Source: Rhizobium sp. Q54 | GTDB lineage: Bacteria > Pseudomonadota > Alphaproteobacteria > Rhizobiales > Aestuariivirgaceae | Assembly (NCBI GenBank): GCA_945889445.1 | Contig: CAMDBX010000010.1 | Coordinates: 1 to 64,000 of the forward strand | Direction of reading: 5' to 3' | Length of the DNA: 64,000 nt | Part shown: piece by piece, positions 17,378 to 24,840 of the stretch | How positions within the stretch are numbered: the first letter of the stretch is position 1 | Layout: each line of letters starts with the position of its first letter | Translations under genes and position numbers: made by a program | Notes under the pieces: generated by a model | Database searches by the model: none | Seen by the model: the letters and a program-made list of their open reading frames with translations, nothing else | What the model was told of the DNA's origin: nothing

Positions 17378-18160
17378 TCAAACCGCGCCTTCGTCGGGGA
17401 TGTTGAGCAGCCGGCCGCAGGCCTTGCAGTGAACGGCGTCCCGGTCGTGGCGGGAAAGGCCGCAGTCGGGACATTTGAAGAACACCTTGTCCGGCCGCAG
17501 CATGACCTGAACGAGGCGCAGGAATAGCGAGACGCCGAAGATCATGATGATGACAGAAATCATCCGGCCGCCGGTTCCCTCCAGAACCACGTCGCCGAAG
17601 CCGGTGGTGGTGAGCGCCGTCACCGTGAAATACAGGGCGTCGGCATAATTGCCGATCTTGGGATTGGTGAAGTGCTGGGTCTCGTAGACCAGGGCTGTCA
17701 TGATGAAGATGAACACGCCGAGGTTCAGCGCCGACATGGTCACCTGTTCGTTCTTGCGGAACCACGGGAAATCCTGCCGGAGGCGCTTCACCATGGTGTA
17801 GGAGCGCAGCAGGCGCAGCACACGGGCCACCCGCAGGAAGGCCAGCCCCTCGCCCACGATGGGCGCCAGCATCGAGACGATCACCAGAATATCGACGATG
17901 CCATAGACGCTCATCACCATGCGGAGCGGCCGCCGCGAGATCCAGAGCCGGGCGGCAAAGTCCAACAGCAGCAGGACGCCGATGATGGCGTCGACATACT
18001 CCGTCTCGTTCCATTGAAGGAAGGACGTGGCAATCACGAAGGCGATGGTGACGAGGTCGAAGATCAGGAGTATATAGCGAAAGCGATGCCCGGCGGGCGT
18101 GTCGCCCTCATAGAGGTTCCAAAGGCGCTTTTTCAGGGAGGGTGTCTCGGCCGCGTCCAT
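17378..18160 (-). CDS. Voltage-sensor potassium channel with C-terminal zinc ribbon
   Basis: The 260-residue membrane protein has a six-segment ion-transport architecture. The S4-like voltage sensor carries regularly spaced arginines (LRVARVLRLLRS, 109-120). The pore helix and filter TTTGFGD (184-190) fit a K+-selective channel, with GFG instead of the more usual GYG. After the last membrane segment comes a short cytoplasmic tail with CPDC (230-233) and CKAC (245-248), which looks like a zinc ribbon. It is 100 bp upstream of the AsmA-like gene on the same strand. Confidence 0.85.
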   Translation of the reverse strand: MDAAETPSLKKRLWNLYEGDTPAGHRFRYILLIFDLVTIAFVIATSFLQWNETEYVDAIIGVLLLLDFAARLWISRRPLRMVMSVYGIVDILVIVSMLAPIVGEGLAFLRVARVLRLLRSYTMVKRLRQDFPWFRKNEQVTMSALNLGVFIFIMTALVYETQHFTNPKIGNYADALYFTVTALTTTGFGDVVLEGTGGRMISVIIMIFGVSLFLRLVQVMLRPDKVFFKCPDCGLSRHDRDAVHCKACGRLLNIPDEGAV

Positions 18161-18183
18161 TCCCCATGGTTAGGCCAGACAGG

Positions 18184-18210
18184 CGCCGCCGTCCAGCCCG
18201 GACGGCGGCG
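18184..18210. terminator. Strong GC-rich stem-loop after the vWA gene
   Basis: CGCCGCCGTCC (18184-18194) and GGACGGCGGCG (18200-18210) form an 11-bp perfect stem with a 5-nt loop. It lies 22 bp past the vWA-gene stop. No U-tract follows, so it may act as a 3'-end stabiliser rather than an intrinsic terminator. Confidence 0.45.
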
Positions 18211-18232
18211 ATCATCGTGTGAATTCAGTTTG

Positions 18233-20188
18233 TTACTGCATGGACCGAGCGGACTTGGCCAAGCGAACAAGAGTGATGAACTCGGCCCGGTAGCCATAAG
18301 GGTCCGGCCCACGGCTGGCGGTGGCAAGGGCCACCACGTCGTCAAAACCATAGGATCCGGTGAACTCGCCGCCGCGCAGGAGTTGGCCGAAAGCGGCGAC
18401 GGCAGCGGCGAAACTGGCCTCGCTGTCAGGCGTCTCGTCGGCGGCGGTGACGGGTTGGGTGATGAGACGGCTCTTGTCCTCGCCCGGCAGCTTGTAGCGG
18501 ATCTTGACGAAGGCATATTCACCTGCGGAGCTGCCCGGCTGCTCCGCCGTGCCATAGCGCAGCGGATCGACGCGCTGGCCCCTGGAGCCCTTCGGCGTCA
18601 CCTCGTAGAGCGCAGTGACGGTGTGGCCCGCGCCGATGTCACCGGCATCGACCTTGTCGTTGTTGAAGTCGTCCTTGTCGAGGAGGCGCGTTTCGTAGCC
18701 GATCAGGCGGTATTCGGAGACGGCGGCAGGATTGAACTCGACCTGGATCTTCACGTCATTGGCGATCGGGAAGAGCGTTGAGGTGGCCTCATCCACCAGC
18801 ACCTTGCGGGCCTCGCCAAGGCTGTCGATATAGGCGGCGTTGCCGTTGCCGGTCTGGGCCAAAGCCTGCATCAACTCGTCATTGTAGTTGCCCGCACCGA
18901 AGCCGAGGACGGAGAGATAGACGCCGGACTGGCGCTTGCGCTCCACGAAGTCCTGCAATTCGCGCGGATCCGAGATGCCGACGTTGAAGTCGCCGTCGGT
19001 GGCGAGGATCACGCGGTTGACGCCTGCCTTGTCGAAGTTCCGCTCGGCAAGGTTATAGGCCTGGCGGATGCCCTCCGCCCCCGCCGTCGAGCCACCGGCC
19101 GAAAGGCCGTCCAGCGCCGCAAGAATCTTCGTCTTTTCCGAGGCCTTCGTTGGCTCCAGCACCGTGCCGGCACTGCCGGCATAGGTGACGATGGATACCG
19201 TGTCGTCAGGGCCCAGCGTATCAAGAAGCAAGCGGAAGGAGTTGAGCAGCAGTGGCAGCTTGTCCGCCTCCTCCATCGAACCCGAGGTGTCGATGAGCAA
19301 GACGAGGTTGGAATAGGGCTTGGCCTGGCCATCGAGCGAAAACCCCTTGATACCGATGCGCATGAGCTTGGTGTCGACATTCCACGGCGTCTGCATCAGG
19401 CTGACGTTGGCCTTGAAGGGCTCTACGCGGTCAACGGGGCCTGCGTAGTCATAGGGGAAGTAATTGACCATCTCCTCCACCCGCACCGCATCCTTCGGCG
19501 GCAGCACATTGTTCAGCAGCGCGTGCCGAACGAAGCTGTAGGAGGACGTATCGACGTCGATCGAGAAGGTGGAGAGCGGATCAGTCGCCACCTGCTTCAC
19601 CGGGCTGGCGGAAATGTCCGTGAAGCGGTCGCGGCTCTCCTGCACGGAGGGCGGCGGCGGGGCGTAAACGTCGGCCTCGCTGGGCGCAGCGGCCATGTTG
19701 GCTACAGCCGCAAAGCCATTGGCGACCTGAGCTTCTGGCAGAGCTTCCTTGGTCTTGACCTCCGCCTCCAGCGTCACCGTGTTCTGTGCGACGGCTTCGT
19801 CCTTCGGCAACAGTTCCGCGATGGTGCCGGAAGCATCAGACGCGGGCTGGTTCACGGGTGCTGCGGGAGGCGGTGCGACAGCCACTTCCTTCATCAGCTG
19901 ATGCAGCGCGGGGCTGCCGACCACGAGCATGGTGAGGACAGCGAGGCTGGCACCCGCCATGAGGGTTTGGTTGAGAGTGAAGCTGCGCATGTGTGTTCTC
20001 CGGTTCCAGATGTTGGCCATCCGGTTCCTGAGACGCGCGGCGAGCCCTGCTTCTTGGGAAGCGGCGGAAATTCTTTCGGCATGCGCCATGGCCGCAGAGA
20101 TGGCGGCGGAGCGCGCGCCATCTTCGGCGCGCGGCAGCACCTCGTTGCGGAAGATCTCCTTCAGGTCGTCAAACTCGTTCATCGTCAT
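18233..20188 (-). CDS. Membrane-anchored von Willebrand factor A protein (YfbK type)
   Basis: A 651-residue protein. The N-terminal ~65 residues are cytoplasmic and overlap the sigma-factor gene by 20 bp. One membrane span follows (about 76-93), then a proline-rich linker, a vWF N-terminal region (LSTFSIDVDTSSYSFVRHAL), and a vWA domain with intact MIDAS motif D300-x-S302-x-S304 (LLIDTSGSME). A C-terminal DUF3520-type region contains YEVTPKGS. The cytoplasmic part plus the sigma-factor partner suggests it acts as an anti-sigma or sensor protein. That role is inference. Confidence 0.85.
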   Translation of the reverse strand: MTMNEFDDLKEIFRNEVLPRAEDGARSAAISAAMAHAERISAASQEAGLAARLRNRMANIWNRRTHMRSFTLNQTLMAGASLAVLTMLVVGSPALHQLMKEVAVAPPPAAPVNQPASDASGTIAELLPKDEAVAQNTVTLEAEVKTKEALPEAQVANGFAAVANMAAAPSEADVYAPPPPSVQESRDRFTDISASPVKQVATDPLSTFSIDVDTSSYSFVRHALLNNVLPPKDAVRVEEMVNYFPYDYAGPVDRVEPFKANVSLMQTPWNVDTKLMRIGIKGFSLDGQAKPYSNLVLLIDTSGSMEEADKLPLLLNSFRLLLDTLGPDDTVSIVTYAGSAGTVLEPTKASEKTKILAALDGLSAGGSTAGAEGIRQAYNLAERNFDKAGVNRVILATDGDFNVGISDPRELQDFVERKRQSGVYLSVLGFGAGNYNDELMQALAQTGNGNAAYIDSLGEARKVLVDEATSTLFPIANDVKIQVEFNPAAVSEYRLIGYETRLLDKDDFNNDKVDAGDIGAGHTVTALYEVTPKGSRGQRVDPLRYGTAEQPGSSAGEYAFVKIRYKLPGEDKSRLITQPVTAADETPDSEASFAAAVAAFGQLLRGGEFTGSYGFDDVVALATASRGPDPYGYRAEFITLVRLAKSARSMQ

Positions 20189-20711
20189 GATCCGCCATTG
20201 CCCGCAAGCGCTTCTTCACCTCGCTCATCCGCCAGGCCACGGTCCCCGCACTGATGCCAAGGATCGCGGCTGCATCTTCCTGGGTCACCTCCTCGGCAAG
20301 GATGAGGAGCGCCGTTTCCTTAAGGTCCGGCTTCAACTGATCGAGGGCGCGATAGAGCCAGCGCAGCTTCATGTCGCTGTCGACCCAGTCCGCCCGGCTT
20401 TCCGCCTCGGCCAGCGCAAAGCCCTGTTGCAACTCCCTCACCCTGCCCTGCCGCCGCATGTGGTCGCGGCAGGCGTTGAGAACCATCTGGTACAACCAGG
20501 TCGAGAAGCGGCTGTCGCCACGGAAGGAGGCCACCCGCTCCACGAGCCTGATGCAAACCTCCTGCGCCACGTCCTGCGCATCGGCCCGCGACCCCAACAG
20601 GCGGTAGGAGAAGCGAAAGGCCGTGTCATGGTGGCGCTCCAGCAGGCGCTGCAGCGCCGGCCTGTCACCCCTTCCGGCCCTCTGGGCCAGTTGCTCGTCG
20701 GTTTCGCTCAT
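20169..20711 (-). CDS. ECF RNA polymerase sigma factor
   Basis: A 180-residue sigma70-family protein. Region 2 is at about 20-90 (RLLGSRADAQDVAQEVCIRLVER, then FRGDSRFSTWLYQMVLNACRD). Region 4 is at about 125-175 (EEVTQEDAAAILGISAGTVAWRMSEVKKRLR). There is no region 3, as expected for ECF types. It is the first gene of a two-gene operon with the vWA protein, with a 20-bp overlap. Its target promoters are unknown. Confidence 0.93.
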   Translation of the reverse strand: MSETDEQLAQRAGRGDRPALQRLLERHHDTAFRFSYRLLGSRADAQDVAQEVCIRLVERVASFRGDSRFSTWLYQMVLNACRDHMRRQGRVRELQQGFALAEAESRADWVDSDMKLRWLYRALDQLKPDLKETALLILAEEVTQEDAAAILGISAGTVAWRMSEVKKRLRAMADHDDERV

Positions 20712-20825
20712 GTGTTTCGGGGAGTTAGACGCTGCGATTGGGCGGATTCTTGGAAGCCCTGAAAGATTATTTTCGGGCCGCCACTGCCCGCGCTATAGTG
20801 CGCCTGATATCAAGGAGTTGAAAGA

Positions 20826-21113
20826 ATGCCGAAGGGATACTGGATCGCCCATGTCACGGTCACCGACCCGGAACAGTACCAGCACTATGCGAGCGGGACG
20901 CGCGAGGCCTTCCAGAAATATGGCGCCAACATCCTGGCCCGCGGCGGAACCTTCCACCAGCTTGAGGGCCCCGGCCACGCGCGGAACGTGGTGATCGAGT
21001 TCCCGAGCCTGCAGGCGGCGGTCGATTGCTACCACTCGCCCGAATACCAGGCCGCCAAGGCCAAGCGCGAGGGGGCGGGCATCGCCAACATCGTGTTGGT
21101 CGAGGGCGTCTAG
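20826..21113 (+). CDS. DUF1330 protein (dimeric alpha/beta-barrel fold)
   Basis: A 95-residue protein opening with MPKGYWIAHVTVTDPEQY and containing the family stretch RNVVIEFPSLQAAVDCYHSPEYQAAKAKR. DUF1330 proteins form ferredoxin-like dimers; no reaction is established. A good ribosome-binding site (AAGGAG) lies just upstream. It is divergent from the sigma factor and 57 bp before dapB, so co-transcription is possible. Confidence 0.88.
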   Translation: MPKGYWIAHVTVTDPEQYQHYASGTREAFQKYGANILARGGTFHQLEGPGHARNVVIEFPSLQAAVDCYHSPEYQAAKAKREGAGIANIVLVEGV

Positions 21114-21170
21114 CCGCTTTCCATCACCGGGGTCCATTGCTAAAGCCGGACCCAACGAGGGGTGAGTTTC

Positions 21171-21971
21171 ATGAAGCTAGCAATTGCCGGGGCAGCGGGC
21201 CGCATGGGCCGGGTGCTGACGCGCATCATCAACCAGACGCCGGGTGCTGAAGTTGCAGGCGGGCTGGAACCGAAGGGTTCGCCGCATGTGGGCGGCGACA
21301 TGGGCGAACTTGCCGGAGTCGGGCGGCTTGACGTGGCGATCACCGATGACCCCATCGCGCTGCTCACCCATGTGGACGGTATCATCGACTTCACCGTGCC
21401 GCAGGCGACCCTGGCGCTGGTGGAACTCTCCGCCCAGGCGCGCATCGTGCACGTGATCGGCACGACGGGCATCGACGAGGCTGGTGATGCCAGGATCAAG
21501 GCGGCGGCGCGGCATGCCCGCATCGTGAAGTCCGGCAACATGAGCCTGGGCGTAAACCTGCTTGCCGTGATGGTGAAGAAGGTGGCAGCTGCGCTGGGCG
21601 AGGACTTCGACATTGAGGTGCTGGAGATGCACCACAAACACAAGATCGACGCGCCTTCGGGCACCGCCCTGCTGCTGGGGCAGGCAGCAGCGGATGGCCG
21701 TAACATTGATTTGAAGAGCCGTTCCGTGCGCTCACGTGACGGGCACACCGGTGCGCGGCCGATCGGCGACATTGGCTTTGCGACGCTGCGTGGCGGCTCG
21801 GTGGTGGGCGATCACACGGTGATGTTTGCAGGTGCGGCCGAGCGCATTGAACTCACCCACAAGGCCGAGAGCCGGGACATTTTCGCACGCGGTGCGGTTC
21901 GCGCAGCACTTTGGGCCTTCGACAAGAAGCCCGGCCTCTATTCGATGACCGACGTATTGGGACTGGAGTAA
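21171..21971 (+). CDS. dapB: 4-hydroxy-tetrahydrodipicolinate reductase
   Basis: DapB reduces the product of DapA with NAD(P)H in the diaminopimelate/lysine pathway, which also supplies peptidoglycan. The 266-residue protein begins [14 protein letters not shown] (nucleotide-binding loop). It has the catalytic region [19 protein letters not shown], including the conserved HHxxKxDAPSGTA pattern, and GSVVGDHTV near the C-terminus. I chose ATG 21171 over an in-frame GTG at 21162. It precedes gpmA by 3 bp. Confidence 0.97.
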   Translation: MKLAIAGAAGRMGRVLTRIINQTPGAEVAGGLEPKGSPHVGGDMGELAGVGRLDVAITDDPIALLTHVDGIIDFTVPQATLALVELSAQARIVHVIGTTGIDEAGDARIKAAARHARIVKSGNMSLGVNLLAVMVKKVAAALGEDFDIEVLEMHHKHKIDAPSGTALLLGQAAADGRNIDLKSRSVRSRDGHTGARPIGDIGFATLRGGSVVGDHTVMFAGAAERIELTHKAESRDIFARGAVRAALWAFDKKPGLYSMTDVLGLE

Positions 21972-21974
21972 CAC

Positions 21975-22592
21975 ATGGACCGTCTTCTCGTGCTCGTCCG
22001 CCATGGCCAGAGCGAATGGAACCTCAAGAACCTGTTCACCGGCTGGAAGGATCCCGACCTCACCGAGCAGGGCGTAAAGGAAGCCCACGCGGCAGGGCAG
22101 AAGCTGAAGGCCAAGGGCTTCCATTTCGACATTGCCTATACGAGCGCGCTTGGCCGCGCCCAGCGCACGCTGAAGATCATGCTGGAGGAACTGGGCCAGA
22201 CCGGACTTGAGACGATCAAGGACCAGGCGCTGAACGAGCGTGACTACGGTGACCTGACCGGCCTCAACAAGGATGACGCGCGGGTGAAGTGGGGCGAAGA
22301 ACAGGTGCACATCTGGCGCCGCTCCTATGACGTGCCCCCGCCCGGAGGCGAGAGCCTCAAGGACACGCTGGCCCGCGCACTGCCCTATTACATGAAGCAC
22401 ATCCAGCCGGACGTTCTTTCCGGCAAGCGCGTGCTGGTGGCGGCGCACGGCAATTCCATCCGCTCACTGATCATGGCCATCGAAGGTCTGACGCCGGAGC
22501 AGATCCTGAAGCGGGAGTTGGATACCGGCGTGCCGGTGGTCTACCGGCTGGGCGCGGACTCGCGCCCAGTGTCGGTTGAGGTGCTTTCCTGA
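21975..22592 (+). CDS. gpmA: 2,3-bisphosphoglycerate-dependent phosphoglycerate mutase
   Basis: It interconverts 3- and 2-phosphoglycerate in glycolysis and gluconeogenesis. Phospho-acceptor H10 lies in VRHGQSEWN, the substrate loop is [14 protein letters not shown], and H158 lies in VAAHGNS. At 205 residues it is the short form seen in alphaproteobacteria rather than the ~250-residue E. coli enzyme. It starts 3 bp after dapB, so the two are probably one operon. Confidence 0.95.
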   Translation: MDRLLVLVRHGQSEWNLKNLFTGWKDPDLTEQGVKEAHAAGQKLKAKGFHFDIAYTSALGRAQRTLKIMLEELGQTGLETIKDQALNERDYGDLTGLNKDDARVKWGEEQVHIWRRSYDVPPPGGESLKDTLARALPYYMKHIQPDVLSGKRVLVAAHGNSIRSLIMAIEGLTPEQILKRELDTGVPVVYRLGADSRPVSVEVLS

Positions 22593-22595
22593 TTC

Positions 22596-22623
22596 CGTCA
22601 TCCCGGCGAAGTCCGGGATGACG
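22596..22623. terminator. Perfect stem-loop after gpmA (dispersed-repeat type)
   Basis: CGTCATCCCGG (22596-22606), loop CGAAGT, CCGGGATGACG (22613-22623) form a perfect 11-bp stem between the converging gpmA and Rieske genes. The CATCCCGGC...CCGGGATG palindrome is common as an intergenic repeat in proteobacteria. It can serve as a 3' end for both genes, though no U-run is present. Confidence 0.55.
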
Positions 22624-22627
22624 CCTA

Positions 22628-23638
22628 TTAAGACAGGCTCTCCTTGACCTTGTCCTGAAAGTAATGCACGCCCTGCTCATGGCGAGGTGACAGCGGGCCG
22701 GCGCTGTAGTTGCCGGCTTCATAGTTGTTGTGGGTCTTGGCGCAGATTTCGAAGTCTTCGCGGACCACGGCGAGGTTGCGGGCAATCGTGTCGCTGCGCT
22801 TCTCGTCGAGTTCCGGCGCGAGATCGGCGAAGTAAAAGTGGTAGAGCTGCTCGGTGCGCTTGGTGCCGATGGGATTGATGCGCGAGGTGTTCATGCCGCC
22901 CTCGAACAGCGAGAGCGTCCAGTTGGGCCACATCCACAGCCACTTGCCACGATAGAACAGGCCCTCGCGCGGGGGTGCGGTCATGCGGATGAAGCCCTTG
23001 TGGGCGGTGGTCTTGAACTGTTCGAAGTCGATGGCCGCGAAGAACTTCGGATGGATACCGGGGATGTGGTAGCCCTCGACAAAGTTGTCGGTGTAGATTT
23101 TCCAGTTGGCGTCGAAGTTCACCGTTTCGGTGCGAACCGACTGGTAGGTTTCAATCGGTTCATCGGCCAGTTCGGCGACCAGGTCACCCAATTGCGAGAT
23201 GAGATCATCCTGCGGATCGATGGCAACGAAAAGCAGGCCACGCCATGTGGCGACGTGAATTGGCTCCAGCGGCCAGTCTTCTGGCTTGAAGCCCGGTTCC
23301 TCACCGAACCATGGCGCGTTGATGAGGTGCCCGTCGTCCGCGAAGACCCATTGGTGATAGGGGCAGCGGATGGTGGCGCAGCGGCCAGCCCCCTCCTCCA
23401 GCAGTTGCGCACCGCGGTGGCGGCAGACGTTGCGAAAGGCGCGGAGTTCGCCGTCGCGGCCCCGGATGGCGAAAACCTTGATGCCGGCAATGTCGGCGGC
23501 AACATACTGGCCGCGCTCGGCCACCTGAGCGGCGGGCCCCAGCATCTGCCAGGTCTTGGCGAAGATCTCGTTGCGCTCGCGCGGAAGCACGGCGGGATCA
23601 ACATAGAGGCGCGGTTCGAGGTTGAGCATGGCTGGCAC
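22628..23638 (-). CDS. Rieske non-heme iron oxygenase, alpha subunit
   Basis: The 336-residue protein has a Rieske [2Fe-2S] centre: C72-x-H74 in VCRHRGAQL and C92-xx-H95 in RCPYHQW. It also has a mononuclear iron site with H191 and H196 in DNFVEGYHIPGIHP. The third carboxylate ligand is probably in the REDFEICAKTH region. Such enzymes hydroxylate or demethylate quaternary amines or aromatics. No reductase or beta subunit is adjacent, so the electron donor and substrate are unknown. A start at M4 is possible. Confidence 0.86.
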   Translation of the reverse strand: MPAMLNLEPRLYVDPAVLPRERNEIFAKTWQMLGPAAQVAERGQYVAADIAGIKVFAIRGRDGELRAFRNVCRHRGAQLLEEGAGRCATIRCPYHQWVFADDGHLINAPWFGEEPGFKPEDWPLEPIHVATWRGLLFVAIDPQDDLISQLGDLVAELADEPIETYQSVRTETVNFDANWKIYTDNFVEGYHIPGIHPKFFAAIDFEQFKTTAHKGFIRMTAPPREGLFYRGKWLWMWPNWTLSLFEGGMNTSRINPIGTKRTEQLYHFYFADLAPELDEKRSDTIARNLAVVREDFEICAKTHNNYEAGNYSAGPLSPRHEQGVHYFQDKVKESLS

Positions 23639-23672
23639 TCCTTCGGAGGAAAGAGTGCCTCAGACATGCGGG

Positions 23673-24804
23673 CTATTCAATATCCTCGATCACCTGGTCT
23701 CCGCCGCCCTTCACCTTGTGGGCGAGCGAGGCCTGGATGAACTCCTCAACCTCACCGTCAAGCACGTCACCCGGCGCAGTCGAGGTGTGGCCGGTGCGGA
23801 GGTCCTTCACCAGCTGATAGGGCTGCAACACGTAGGAGCGGATCTGGTGGCCCCAGCCGATGTCGGTCTTCTTTGCATTGGCCGCATCGATCTTTTCCTG
23901 CTGCTTCTGCAGTTCCATCTCGTAGAGGCGGGCCTTCAGCATCTTCATCGCGGTGGCGCGGTTCTTGTGCTGGGAGCGTTCGGCCTGACAGGCGACGATG
24001 ATGCCGGTGGGCACATGGGTGATGCGCACGGCGGAATCGGTGGTGTTGACATGCTGGCCGCCTGCTCCGCTTGCGCGGTAGGTGTCGATCTTGAGGTCCG
24101 ACTCCACCACCACGATGTCGATGTTGTCGTCCACCACCGGGTAGACCCAGACGGAGGAGAAGGAGGTGTGACGGCGCGCGTTCGAGTCGTAAGGCGAGAT
24201 ACGCACCAGGCGGTGCACGCCGGACTCGGTCTTGAGCTTGCCGTAAGCGTTGTGGCCCTTGATCTGGAGCGTGCAGGACTTGATGCCCGCTTCTTCACCC
24301 GCGTGTTCGTCCAGCACTTCGGCCTTGTAGCCGTATTTGTTGGCGTAGCGCATGTACATGCGCATCAGCATCGAGGCCCAGTCCTGGCTTTCGGTGCCGC
24401 CGGCGCCGGCGTTGATCTGGACGAATGCGTCGAGGGAATCGGCTTCGCCGGAAAGAAGCGTCTCGATCTCGGTCTCCGCCACCTTCGGCTTCAGCGCGAA
24501 CAGAGCCTTCTCTGCATCAGTGACGATCGACTGGTCGCCCTCGCTTTCGCCCATCTCGATCAATTCGGTGTTGTCGGCGATCGACTGCTCAAGGTCGCGG
24601 ATCATGGTGATGCGCTTGTCGAGGTCCTGACGCTCACGCATGAGCTTCTGCGCCTTCTGGGGATCGTTCCAGATCGACGGGTCTTCGGACTTGGCGTTCA
24701 GTTCAGCGAGGCGGCGGAGGGAACTATCCCAGTCAAAGATGCCTCCTCAGCAGCCCGATGGACTGCTTCATGTCGTCGACGACCGACGAGACTTCAGCGC
24801 GCAT
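23673..24804 (-). CDS. prfB: Peptide chain release factor 2 with programmed +1 frameshift
   Basis: RF2 terminates translation at UGA and UAA. The gene starts at ATG 24804 and encodes 23 codons ([20 protein letters not shown]...) up to CTT at 24738-24736, where an in-frame TGA (24735-24733) interrupts it. After skipping one T, reading resumes at GAC (24734) and continues to 23673, giving 376 residues in all. The GGQ motif is intact ([13 protein letters not shown]). The stop-recognition tripeptide is SPY (RISPYDSN) rather than the SPF of E. coli. It follows mrcA by 36 bp. Confidence 0.97.
24733..24747 (-). promoter_or_regulatory. RF2 autoregulatory +1 frameshift site
   Basis: On the minus strand an internal Shine-Dalgarno AGGAGG (24747-24742) is followed by CAT and then CTT-TGA-C (24738-24732). 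This is the classic RF2 recoding signal: low RF2 lets the ribosome slip +1 at CUU past UGA. It explains why prfB appears as two frames and is not a pseudogene. Confidence 0.96.
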
Positions 24805-24840
24805 GATTCCTGCTCGAATTAGAGGTGATGTTGAAGGGGC

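Noticed and set aside
20712-20825. ECF autoregulatory promoter (CGTCTA-like -10) before the sigma gene
   Set aside because: A CGTCTA motif lies close to the start, but no convincing -35 at the right distance was found.
24640-24735. prfB as a disrupted pseudogene
   Set aside because: The in-frame TGA sits in a complete RF2 frameshift signal (AGGAGG, CTT-TGA-C), so the split is programmed.
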